Shown here: positions 18,833-25,330 of the stretch, piece after piece
Layout: every line of letters starts with the position of its first letter
Position numbering within the stretch: the stretch's first letter is position 1
Origin: Verrucolacustris abundans
GTDB lineage: Bacteria > Verrucomicrobiota > Verrucomicrobiia > Methylacidiphilales > Verrucolacustridaceae
Direction: 5' to 3'
DNA length: 64,000 bases
NCBI GenBank assembly: GCA_965194535.1
Contig: OZ239145.1
Coordinates: 310,001 to 374,000, forward strand
Position numbers and translations under genes: made by a program
Notes under the pieces: generated by a model
Seen by the model: the letters and a program-made list of their open reading frames with translations, nothing else
What the model was told of the DNA's origin: nothing
The model's database searches: none

Positions 18833-19485
18833 TTTCCGCACATCGGTTGGGAGCTGTGCCACTTCCTTTGCGACAGGCGTGGAGAAGAAAAAAGCAAGCT
18901 GGCTTTGCCCCTGGCAAAGTTTGCCTTTGGGGAAACTCCCGTAGGCTGACCTTTTCCGCCCGCCTGAAAGATCCTAGGCCTTGGACAAGGGCGACCCATA
19001 CCCGACAGCTTCTGTGCCTTTATGGTGATGTCCTCGAGCTTTTCTTTGGTTGGGTTGGATGCGACGAATACTACGAATTCCATTTTGCCCCCAATGGATT
19101 GGTTATGGCTTTACGTTGGCCGAACCGTTCCTCCTATCGCGGGGTCTCCAAAGATGAGGACCTGGCCCCGTTTTTAGCCCCCCCTGATCCAGTATCCGCC
19201 CGTGTATTCTCCTGGTCTGAGGGTTGGGGGGTAGAGGGGGTTATCCATTTGGAATCTTTGTCGCCAGAAGACAGGAGTCGATCCCCACGGCAACTTGAAA
19301 TCGAGTTTGCCCGCTACGATTATCTCACCGATGGTTCGAAAGTGATCTCCTCGACGGCGCCTCTCCGCCGGCCTTGTTTTCACCGACGGCAAGATTGGCA
19401 CCGATTCATGCTCAAAAAGCCGGGTCAATTAAGGGGCAAAAAAACCGGCCCAGCCTTTCTCCGTAGGGATTCTGATTCCGGCTAA
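18829..19485 (+). CDS. CBM9-like carbohydrate-binding protein
   Basis: A 218-residue protein resembling the CBM9-like (DOMON-related) family: 'DVLELFFGWVGCDEYYEFHF' with 'APNGLV', then 'EIEFARYDYLTDG', and near the end 'FHRRQDWHRFML'. Such domains bind sugars and are often fused to glycosidases; here it stands alone. No signal peptide is seen, so it may be cytoplasmic. The start overlaps the kinase stop (ATGA), which makes it the last gene of the uxaE operon. It converges on nagB. Confidence 0.6.
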   Translation: MISAHRLGAVPLPLRQAWRRKKQAGFAPGKVCLWGNSRRLTFSARLKDPRPWTRATHTRQLLCLYGDVLELFFGWVGCDEYYEFHFAPNGLVMALRWPNRSSYRGVSKDEDLAPFLAPPDPVSARVFSWSEGWGVEGVIHLESLSPEDRSRSPRQLEIEFARYDYLTDGSKVISSTAPLRRPCFHRRQDWHRFMLKKPGQLRGKKTGPAFLRRDSDSG

Positions 19486-19564
19486 ATTACGGATTCACCC
19501 GCTTTCTTTTTGGTCGGGCGACGGGTGCCGGAATTCTTGGAAAAACTTGCGTCGCGGCTCAAAA

Positions 19565-20350
19565 TTAAAGGTCGGTTTGCCATGATGGTTTGTTTTGATG
19601 GACGCTTTGGTAATACTCGGCGCGGGTGAGTGATGATGCCGATTCAGCATCAAGGAGCACCTTCGCCTGGGGATGGAACTGCAGCAGCGATCCTGGCACC
19701 GAGGCTGTCACAGGGCCTTCGACACTTGCCGCCACGGCCTCTGCTTTGGCTTTTCCAAAGGCAAGGAGCAGGCACATCCGGCTTTCCATGATGGTGCCAA
19801 GCCCCATCGTGATCACGTGGTGTGGCACTTCCTGAGCACCCGTAAAAAACCGAGCGTTATCGCTGCGGGTGCGTTCCGTTAAGGTCTTGATCCGAGTGCG
19901 GGAAGCCAGCGAAGAGCCGGGTTCATTGAAACCGAGGTGTCCGTCTGAGCCGAGTCCGAGGATCTGCAGGTCAATCCCACCGGCTTTACGAATCGCTCTT
20001 TCATAATCAGAACAGTGCGCGGGCACATCGGCAACCATGCCGTTGGGAATATGAACACTCTCACGCCTGATATTCACATGAGAGAAGAAGTTCTCCTCCA
20101 TGAACTGGTGATAGGAAGCTGGATGGGTGGGGTCGAGGTTGACGTACTCGTCCAGGTTGAAGGTGGTTGCCTTACTAAAATCGAGTCCATTCTCTCGGTG
20201 CATCCGGGCTAGCAGTTGATACAATCTGTAGGGGGTGTTGCCCGTTGCCAGGCCTAGGACTGAGCTGGGCTTTTCCCTGAGCTGACGGGCTACCAATTGG
20301 GCGGCCACTTCGCTGGCTTCTGCGGCTGTCGGTAAAATAATAACTTCCAT
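19565..20350 (-). CDS. nagB: glucosamine-6-phosphate deaminase NagB
   Basis: A 261-residue NagB, the standard length. It converts glucosamine-6-phosphate to fructose-6-phosphate and ammonia. Conserved parts: 'SSVLGLATGNTPYRLYQLL' (phosphate loop), 'FNLDEYVNL' with the catalytic Asp, and 'GLGSDGHLGFNEPGSSL' with the catalytic His. It converges with the uxaE operon, ending 79 bases from it. Its presence supports amino-sugar catabolism in this locus. Confidence 0.95.
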   Translation of the reverse strand: MEVIILPTAAEASEVAAQLVARQLREKPSSVLGLATGNTPYRLYQLLARMHRENGLDFSKATTFNLDEYVNLDPTHPASYHQFMEENFFSHVNIRRESVHIPNGMVADVPAHCSDYERAIRKAGGIDLQILGLGSDGHLGFNEPGSSLASRTRIKTLTERTRSDNARFFTGAQEVPHHVITMGLGTIMESRMCLLLAFGKAKAEAVAASVEGPVTASVPGSLLQFHPQAKVLLDAESASSLTRAEYYQSVHQNKPSWQTDL

Positions 20351-20415
20351 GGCGTTTTTTTTCAGACTCCCAGTTGTTGTTGTAATTTCGTGACAACCTT
20401 ATCAGGGAAGTGGGC

Positions 20416-20431
20416 GATGAATCGATTCATC
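20416..20431. promoter_or_regulatory. perfect 16-bp palindrome between nagB and gntR-like gene
   Basis: GATGAATCGATTCATC is a perfect inverted repeat with central CG, 66 bases upstream of the nagB start and about 210 bases before the divergent GntR-like gene. Its TGAATCGATTCA core has the shape of LacI/GntR-type operators. Which regulator binds is unknown. Confidence 0.45.
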
Positions 20432-20641
20432 AAGGGCTTATCTCCACGGCAAGCTACCCCAAACCAGGGAAACTTTTTGGAGAGCGCTTTCACCTGCGCC
20501 GACCTCGATGCGATTGACTGCTTTTTCTCTCATGGAAGTAATTCTTTCTGATTCGAGGCCTTTTCCTAAGACCGACATCGACATGTTCCGATTATAGATT
20601 AATAAATAAATAACCAACATAAAACTTTGTCGGAAAAAAAC

Positions 20642-21136
20642 ATGCGTTTGCATAGTATCCGTATTGCTAAACGCCCCACTCTTCGTGCGCGTGAAGCTGA
20701 AAAAAAGCTCCTTCTTCTGCTTGGAGACAAGAAATGGGATTCCAGCGTGCCCCTTCCTACGGTTCGGTCACTCGGGGAGCAATGGGGAGTGAACTACGCC
20801 ACCATCTCGAGGTTGTTCCAACGTTTGGTGAGGGAGGGGCTGGTCAGGCAGCATCCGCATGAGGCCTATGGACAGACCTACGCAACAGATAGATGGGGAT
20901 TCATGATTATTTCGAGCCATCAAAACCAGTGTCATCCATGGTCAATCCACAGTCAGACCATGTTCAATAGGCCGTCAACACCATGGTCAACGCCACAAGC
21001 CACCACAGTCATCCACGGTCAATCCATAGTCAATCCATGGTCAACGCCACAACAATGGCGAAACAACGCCGTAACAATCCCTGTCAATTCGGCGACAATC
21101 CAAAACAATCCACAAACAACGCTAAACAATCCATAA
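20642..21136 (+). CDS. truncated GntR-type winged-helix protein running into repeats
   Basis: Residues 1-80 are a GntR-like winged helix ('PLPTVRSLGEQWGVNYATIS' then 'LFQRLVREGLVRQ'). From about residue 95 the frame translates the repeat array at 20931-21172 ('CHPWSIHSQTMFNRPSTPWS'), which does not look like an effector-binding domain. Full regulators with such an N-terminus are usually 230-390 residues long. I read this as a regulator cut off by a rearrangement, perhaps still a DNA-binding fragment. The start is ATG at 20642 with GGA 9 bases upstream. It diverges from nagB. Confidence 0.55.
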   Translation: MRLHSIRIAKRPTLRAREAEKKLLLLLGDKKWDSSVPLPTVRSLGEQWGVNYATISRLFQRLVREGLVRQHPHEAYGQTYATDRWGFMIISSHQNQCHPWSIHSQTMFNRPSTPWSTPQATTVIHGQSIVNPWSTPQQWRNNAVTIPVNSATIQNNPQTTLNNP

Positions 21137-21172
21137 ACTTTAAAAAACAACGCGAAACAACGCCATAACTTA
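20931..21172. repeat. array of degenerate 10-12 bp units, GTCAATCCATG type
   Basis: About 22 head-to-tail units: GTCATCCATG, GTCAATCCACA, GTCAGACCATG and so on. They drift along the array to AAACAACGCC and AAACAATCCAT. Most units are 10 or 11 bases, one DNA helical turn. The array overlaps the C-terminal part of the truncated GntR frame. No spacer sequences are present, so it is not a CRISPR. Confidence 0.8.
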
Positions 21173-21230
21173 ACCAGAACGGTGTTTTGAGGGGTGCAAA
21201 GGTGGGCTTTAGGGAAAAAGAGGCCATTCC

Positions 21231-21300
21231 TGGCCGAGAACCTGACCGAGGAAATACCGAGAATCTACCGGGAGCCCGACCGGGAATATGACCGGGAACT
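21231..21300. repeat. array of degenerate 11-13 bp units, ACCGGGAAT type
   Basis: Six or so units run from CTGGCCGAGAAC through TGACCGAGGAAA, TACCGAGAATC, TACCGGGAGCC and CGACCGGGAATA to TGACCGGGAACT. The spacing is about one helical turn, as in the neighbouring arrays. Confidence 0.7.
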
Positions 21301-21314
21301 AAAATTAAATAGCC

Positions 21315-21390
21315 TGAAAAGAGGCCTAAAAGAGGCCTAAAATACCCCGAAAAGGGGTCGAAAATACCCCGAAATTCGAATTAATTCGAA
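21315..21390. repeat. array of 11-bp units ending in a 16-bp palindrome
   Basis: AGAGGCCTAAA occurs twice, then ATACCCCGAAA, AGGGGTCGAAA and ATACCCCGAAA, all 11 bases. The array ends at 21375-21390 in TTCGAATTAATTCGAA, a perfect palindrome that spans the stop codon of the XRE gene. Confidence 0.75.
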
Positions 21391-21983
21391 AACTTAAGCA
21401 TCGCTGCGGCTGCAGTAGCACGTTTGGCGACTTCTTTGGGGGCGGAAAAGGCTTCCTCGGGCCAAACTTCACCACGTTGCTCGAGCTCGCGTTTAATTTC
21501 CTGCAGGGGAGCCTCTAGGTTGTATCGTTTCACTACTTCGGCCAAGAACTGGCGGAAGTCTTCCTCCCATACGATACCCTTTTCGCCCCTAGCCATGGCC
21601 TGGCCAATCAGCTCCAAAGCCTTAACTCGGCGACCAGTGACCCGTTTGGGCGCCGCTTCGTTTTCGTCCTGGCTAACCATCTTCCAGAGGTTGTATGTCT
21701 CGGAATCAAACTTCCTGCCCAGCGTTGAAAAGGGGGTCTTCTTGGTCCAGGAGATGGGATCGATCCCGGTAAGAAGGTAAATGGCTCTCGCAGCCCTTGA
21801 GGTGATGGGGCGCTGACCGAGCTCGATATTTCTAAGGAGAGGGGTGGAAATGCCGATCCTTTGGGCGAACTGCTCCTGAGTGAACCCCGTGATTTGGCGG
21901 ACGTTATGGAGGGGGTGGATTTTGGCCGGGAGCCGGGTGGGACGGCAGGTTTTGCTACTCATCTCTTGACATAATGCATGCAT
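21381..21983 (-). CDS. XRE-family helix-turn-helix regulator
   Basis: A 200-residue protein with a Cro/CI-type helix-turn-helix at residues 25-75 ('VRQITGFTQEQFAQRIGIST' and 'LLRNIELGQRPITSRAARAI'). The C-terminal half is Glu/Arg/Lys-rich and not recognised. It is divergent from the excisionase-like gene and probably represses it and itself through the inverted repeat at 21966-21998. The ATG at 21983 lies inside that promoter region, so the ATG at 21962 may be the real start; neither has a good ribosome binding site. Confidence 0.8.
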   Translation of the reverse strand: MHALCQEMSSKTCRPTRLPAKIHPLHNVRQITGFTQEQFAQRIGISTPLLRNIELGQRPITSRAARAIYLLTGIDPISWTKKTPFSTLGRKFDSETYNLWKMVSQDENEAAPKRVTGRRVKALELIGQAMARGEKGIVWEEDFRQFLAEVVKRYNLEAPLQEIKRELEQRGEVWPEEAFSAPKEVAKRATAAAAMLKFSN

Positions 21984-21998
21984 CTATTATAATGTCAA
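21966..21998. promoter_or_regulatory. overlapping divergent promoters with inverted repeat TTGACAT/ATGTCAA
   Basis: On the plus strand, TTGACA (21966-21971), a 16-base spacer and TATAAT (21988-21993) form a near-ideal sigma70 promoter for the gene at 22067. On the minus strand, TTGACA (21998-21993), a 16-base spacer and CATTAT face the XRE gene. The -35 of each overlaps the -10 of the other. The symmetric TTGACAT...ATGTCAA arms could also be the XRE operator. Confidence 0.7.
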
Positions 21999-22066
21999 TA
22001 TGCTTACGGGAAGAAACTCAAAGTGATGAGAATAAGCATTCCTGAATTTCTAAAAAGGGTTCGGTA

Positions 22067-22360
22067 ATGGAGGACGTTGAAAAACCGATGACCCTAACGG
22101 TCTTTGCTGAAAATCTTGGGATCGGGATCTTTAAGGCGAAGCAAATAGCGAGGAAGCCGGGTTTTCCTTTGTTGGATGGACTGGTCTTTATGTCTGACTA
22201 TCAGATTTGGCGCCGGAAATTCCTGCATCTCGATAAACCTCAAGGTCGGACACCTCGTGCCGTTGATATATCCGATGAACCAGTTCGTCCGAGTGGTTCA
22301 CGAGCCTCATTGCGAAGTTCAAGGGAACCCCTTCGAGAAGCATTCGCGAAACCTTGGTAA
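22067..22360 (+). CDS. excisionase-like small DNA-binding protein
   Basis: A 97-residue protein. Residues 8-60 ('MTLTVFAENLGIGIFKAKQI' onward) look like a MerR/Xis-type helix-turn-helix. The last 35 residues overlap the 3' end of the integrase on the opposite strand. AAGGG lies 8 bases before the ATG, and a consensus promoter lies about 75 bases upstream, which makes expression likely. The position between a repressor and an integrase fits an excision or control factor. Function is inferred from context. Confidence 0.5.
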   Translation: MEDVEKPMTLTVFAENLGIGIFKAKQIARKPGFPLLDGLVFMSDYQIWRRKFLHLDKPQGRTPRAVDISDEPVRPSGSRASLRSSREPLREAFAKPW

Positions 22361-23237
22361 CTCGAAGACAGTGAAAGGAAAGATGCTTGAGACCAAGTTT
22401 CCGATGGAGAAAATCCCGGCCAAACTCCTTGCTAGCCATCTTGGGAATCTCACACGTGACTTTCTTGTTTCGGAGTGATTCCAATAAAGGGCGAAGAGTT
22501 GTGGGCATGGGAATAGTGAAAGACTTTCCTTCTCCGCCTTTGGGAGCTGGGAAAGTGATGCGGCCCCTCTGAAAATCGATGCATTTGAGAGGAATGGAGG
22601 TTTCCCTGAGTCTGCATCCCGTCGCCAGTGCGATCTCAAAGGCGATCGTCATCCAGGCGGGTTGCTCAGGAAGGGCTTGGCGTATGATTTCAATCTCCTC
22701 ATTTGTCATGGCGGGTTTCACTTTGGGTGGAGTCTTGGCCAGTTTAACTCCCTCGAGCGGGTTGTACTGGATCAAGCGTCGGCGAACGGCATGACGCATC
22801 ACTCTGATAAAAACTCTCATCTCGTAGATGGCAGTGTTCCGGGAGGCTTTCTTACCCGAGCGGCGAGGTGTCGAGGTGCGCCAGGAGATGTATTCGGCCA
22901 ATAGGTCGGGATGAACATGAGTCGGAGAGTGGATCTTCTTTTGGAGGAGAAAAACTTCAACCCTACGCCAACGGTCGATAGTGGCCTGACGACTGAGTGG
23001 GTTGATAATTTCCAGAGCAAAAGTTTTTTCGACCCAATTCCAGCCGTCCGATTTTTGGGCCTGTTCAGCAACTACCACTTCGCCGACTTCGGCCTCGGCC
23101 TTGAGGGCTTTGGCTTTACTGGTTTCGAGTGCGGAATCGGTCCGAAAGCCGGTACTACGAAATCTTTTGACCCCTTTTTTGTCCGTAAATTTGAGCCACC
23201 AGAAGGGACTTCGAGGTCTTTGATGCAGGGATGCCAC
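22188..23237 (-). CDS. tyrosine site-specific integrase
   Basis: A 349-residue phage-type integrase. It has an N-terminal arm-binding region ('FWWLKFTDKKGVKRFRSTGF'), a SAM-like core-binding domain at about residues 65-170, and a catalytic domain with Arg in 'ATGCRLRETSIPL', the His-x-x-Arg box 'FHCLRVTKVSRMLL', His in 'MRLVNHSDELVH' and Tyr in 'RIYQRHEVSD'. It begins 113 bases from the tRNA/tmRNA 3'-end fragment, the usual place for an integrase beside its attachment site. All catalytic residues seem present, so it may be active. Confidence 0.9.
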   Translation of the reverse strand: MASLHQRPRSPFWWLKFTDKKGVKRFRSTGFRTDSALETSKAKALKAEAEVGEVVVAEQAQKSDGWNWVEKTFALEIINPLSRQATIDRWRRVEVFLLQKKIHSPTHVHPDLLAEYISWRTSTPRRSGKKASRNTAIYEMRVFIRVMRHAVRRRLIQYNPLEGVKLAKTPPKVKPAMTNEEIEIIRQALPEQPAWMTIAFEIALATGCRLRETSIPLKCIDFQRGRITFPAPKGGEGKSFTIPMPTTLRPLLESLRNKKVTCEIPKMASKEFGRDFLHRKLGLKHLSFHCLRVTKVSRMLLEGVPLNFAMRLVNHSDELVHRIYQRHEVSDLEVYRDAGISGAKSDSQT

Positions 23238-23350
23238 GGGTTTTAAAAGTAGTGCTACCAGTGCTACTTTTCAACCACCTTAAAAAGTGGTCCTCTCTGT
23301 AGGATTTTTGAAAAAGTGCCAAAAAGCGCCCTTTTTCACTGTGTAAAAAT

Positions 23351-23381
23351 GACGAGGGTTCGATTCCCTCCAGCCGCACCA
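23351..23381 (+). other. tRNA/tmRNA 3'-end fragment, probable attachment site
   Basis: These 31 bases fold as a T-arm (GAGGG, loop TTCGATT, CCCTC) followed by the acceptor strand CAGCCGC, A and CCA. The leading GAC and the overall pattern are close to known tmRNA 3' ends. The matching 5' half (expected to begin GCGGCTG) is absent, so this is not a full gene. Together with the integrase 113 bases away it is best read as an att site of an integrative element. Confidence 0.7.
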
Positions 23382-23659
23382 CTTTTTGATAAGAAAAACA
23401 ACTAACCGTGCGTTCGATTGGTCCCCTTTGACCTGGCCCTTCCCATTCTTAAATGTCATTCTATGATGGGGAAAAATTTGCGCTTTGCGCCGGAATTGGC
23501 CCCCTAATACCTACCCCGACCTTTGCGGGATCCCCTCCGGGTTGGATTACTTGGGTGCTGACGCACCCGCGCAATCTGGCAAGTCGCTCCACGACGAGTG
23601 GTATTGACGCTTACGCGGCGGAATTCGATTCTAGGTGAAAGGCGAGAGGGGGCAGGTGA
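23382..23659. other. intergenic stretch right of the attachment site
   Basis: No credible gene, tRNA or repeat is visible between the attachment site and the first REP-like palindrome at 23660. The sequence includes several short inverted C/G tracts but nothing assignable. Confidence 0.4.
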
Positions 23660-23703
23660 CCCTCCGTCGCTCCTAACCCGCTTCGCGGAGGAGCTTTGGA
23701 GGG
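23660..23703. repeat. REP-like palindrome, copy A
   Basis: CCCTCC at 23660 pairs with GGAGGG ending at 23703, enclosing 'GTCGCTCC' and 'GGAGC' inner arms. It is followed by TTTAAGGTGGAA. It resembles copies at 24952 and 28488. Confidence 0.75.
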
Positions 23704-23751
23704 TTTAAGGTGGAAGGCGGTAAGTGGAAGGGGTTGTGGTAGGGTTAGAGG

Positions 23752-24540
23752 ATGATTCTGCCTAAATTTACGGGTTCCCGAGAGGAGCAGGCTCGTGGTT
23801 TGGCGAAGGCGATGGTGGGGATGTATTGCGAGAAAATGGAAGAGGCAAGGGAGTCGGTCTACGTGGGAGGCAGAAAGGCGGGGTTGGAGGCGTTGGAAAA
23901 ATTTCAGGTCCAAGGGTACGCCGGCACGAGAAATAAGCTGAAGGGGAAGGTGTCTCGGTTGTCGTTTTATATCCGGCACGGAGTGTTGGGGATTCGGGAG
24001 GTGGCGGAGAGTGTGCAGGAGCGATTCGGGAAAAGCTACGATGCGAGCAAGTTCTGGCAGGAGCTGGGGTGGCGACAGTTTTGGCGGCACTTATACCGTT
24101 TGTGGGGAGACGGGATTTATGAGGATCGCGAGGCGCCTAAGGTTCCCCTGGGGAATGGAACGGAGGATGAGTTGCCAGCCGAGATTGTGGAGGGTCGAAC
24201 AGGGTTGGTTTGCATGGATGAAACGGTGCGGGAGCTGGTGGAGACGGGTTATGTCCATAATCACGCGCGGATGTGGTTCGCCTCGTTTGTGGTACATTTC
24301 CGAAAGTTGGGTTGGAAGTCGGGAGAGAGGTTCTTTTATCGGCACCTGCTGGATGGGGATCCGGCGAGCAACGCGTTGTCGTGGCAGTGGGTGGCGTCGA
24401 CTTTCAGTCACCGAGCCTATCTGTTCAACCGCGAGAATATTCAGGAGAACGGGGGGAAAGAGTGGTGTGCGCACTGCACGGCGAAGTGTCCGTTTGACGC
24501 GACGTATCCGGAATTGGAGCGGAGGCTTTTCTCGAAATGA
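23752..24540 (+). CDS. photolyase/cryptochrome FAD-binding domain protein (stand-alone)
   Basis: A 262-residue protein matching only the C-terminal helical FAD-binding domain of DNA photolyases: 'LSFYIRHGVLGIREV', 'FWQELGWRQFWRHLY', 'EGRTGLVCMDETVRELVETG', 'NHARMWFASF', and 'LLDGDPASNALSWQWVAS', the conserved flavin and DNA-contact region. The usual N-terminal alpha/beta domain is missing here and lies in the next gene, which overlaps by 4 bases. Canonical photolyases are single chains of 430-500 residues. The two products probably assemble into a light-driven DNA-repair or photoreceptor complex; this is inferred. Confidence 0.82.
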   Translation: MILPKFTGSREEQARGLAKAMVGMYCEKMEEARESVYVGGRKAGLEALEKFQVQGYAGTRNKLKGKVSRLSFYIRHGVLGIREVAESVQERFGKSYDASKFWQELGWRQFWRHLYRLWGDGIYEDREAPKVPLGNGTEDELPAEIVEGRTGLVCMDETVRELVETGYVHNHARMWFASFVVHFRKLGWKSGERFFYRHLLDGDPASNALSWQWVASTFSHRAYLFNRENIQENGGKEWCAHCTAKCPFDATYPELERRLFSK

Positions 24541-24947
24541 GGACGGGGGTGTGGCTGCACGGGGATTCGTTGTCGAAACGGGATCCGGCTTTGCGAAATC
24601 ATCCGGAGGCACGGAGTGTGTTTGTGTTTGACCGGCCGTTCTTGGAAAAGGCAGGGCTGAGTTTTAAGCGGATCTTCTTTCTGTATGAGTGCGCGGTCGA
24701 GGTGGCGGATGAGATGCGAGTGGGCGAGACGGTGGAAGAGATTTTGGATTGGGTGAGGCAGGAGAGGGTGGAGAAGTTGGCGGTAACGGAGTCGCCCTCG
24801 CCGAGATGGAGAAAGACGGTGGAGATGTTGAAACAAAAGGTAGAGGTGGAGGTTGCGCCGGCGGAGGGGATGGTGACCGTGCCGGAGGGATATCCGGTGA
24901 AGCGGTTTACACCTTTTTGGAAGGATCTGGGGAGGGAGTGGAGTTAA
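24537..24947 (+). CDS. photolyase alpha/beta (antenna) domain-like protein
   Basis: A 136-residue protein like the N-terminal photolyase domain. 'TGVWLHGDSLSKRDPALRNH' corresponds to the family start (LxWFRxDLRxxDxPAL), followed by 'VFVFDRPFLE' and helix 'FFLYECAVEV'. It is shorter than the usual 160-200 residues, so antenna-chromophore binding is uncertain. The start codon overlaps the stop of the FAD-domain gene (ATGA), so the two are made together in reversed order relative to the fused enzyme. Confidence 0.72.
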   Translation: MRTGVWLHGDSLSKRDPALRNHPEARSVFVFDRPFLEKAGLSFKRIFFLYECAVEVADEMRVGETVEEILDWVRQERVEKLAVTESPSPRWRKTVEMLKQKVEVEVAPAEGMVTVPEGYPVKRFTPFWKDLGREWS

Positions 24948-24951
24948 GGGG

Positions 24952-24998
24952 CCCTCCGTCGCTCTGAACCTCGCCGACTCGGGCGGAGCTATGGAGGG
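24952..24998. repeat. REP-like palindrome, copy B
   Basis: CCCTCC...GGAGGG arms enclose 'GTCGCTC' and 'GGAGCTAT', followed by TTTAAAGTGGAA. It sits 4 bases after the photolyase alpha/beta-domain stop and could also act as a transcript-end hairpin. Confidence 0.75.
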
Positions 24999-25048
24999 TT
25001 TAAAGTGGAATGTTTGATTTTGCTGGCTGAGATCGTAGAGTTAAAGGA

Positions 25049-25321
25049 GTGGATTTTCTGGTTAGCCGATTGCGCGAGTTGCCTGGATATGTTCCTGGAT
25101 TGCGCGACTTGATTGAAAATCTGCCATTTCTGATCCTATTTCTCTGGATCGGCTTTCTTTTCTTTATCCTCGTGTACTTTCGGGGCGGGATCAAAGATCT
25201 CGAGGAAAAGATGGGGAAGGGGTCGATCACACACCTCCAAATATTTTTGTGGGCGGCAGCGGCCATTTCCTTTGTCTCGATGGTGAGTTTGGCGTTCTAC
25301 CTGATTTTGCGCACCCAGTAG
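25049..25321 (+). CDS. small membrane protein, two transmembrane helices
   Basis: A 90-residue protein not recognised as any family. Hydrophobic segments lie at about residues 25-46 ('LPFLILFLWIGFLFFILVYF') and 67-86 ('LWAAAAISFVSMVSLAFYLI'), with a charged loop between. The GTG start at 25049 follows AAAGGAG with no spacer, which is unusual; a later start would cut the N-terminus. It precedes the ADP-ribosylglycohydrolase gene by 9 bases and may be co-transcribed. Confidence 0.5.
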   Translation: MDFLVSRLRELPGYVPGLRDLIENLPFLILFLWIGFLFFILVYFRGGIKDLEEKMGKGSITHLQIFLWAAAAISFVSMVSLAFYLILRTQ

Positions 25322-25330
25322 CCCCGGGCG

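Noticed and set aside
20931..21390. CRISPR array
   Set aside because: Units are 10-12 bases, drift continuously and have no unique spacers or cas genes.
23030..23381. A complete tmRNA or tRNA gene ending at 23381
   Set aside because: Only the T-arm and acceptor 3' strand are present. The expected 5' acceptor GCGGCTG is not found in the proper place, and the integrase coding region occupies the space.
23752..24947. One photolyase gene broken by a frameshift
   Set aside because: The domain order is reversed relative to fused photolyases and the second gene has its own overlapping ATG, so a frameshift cannot restore a normal enzyme.
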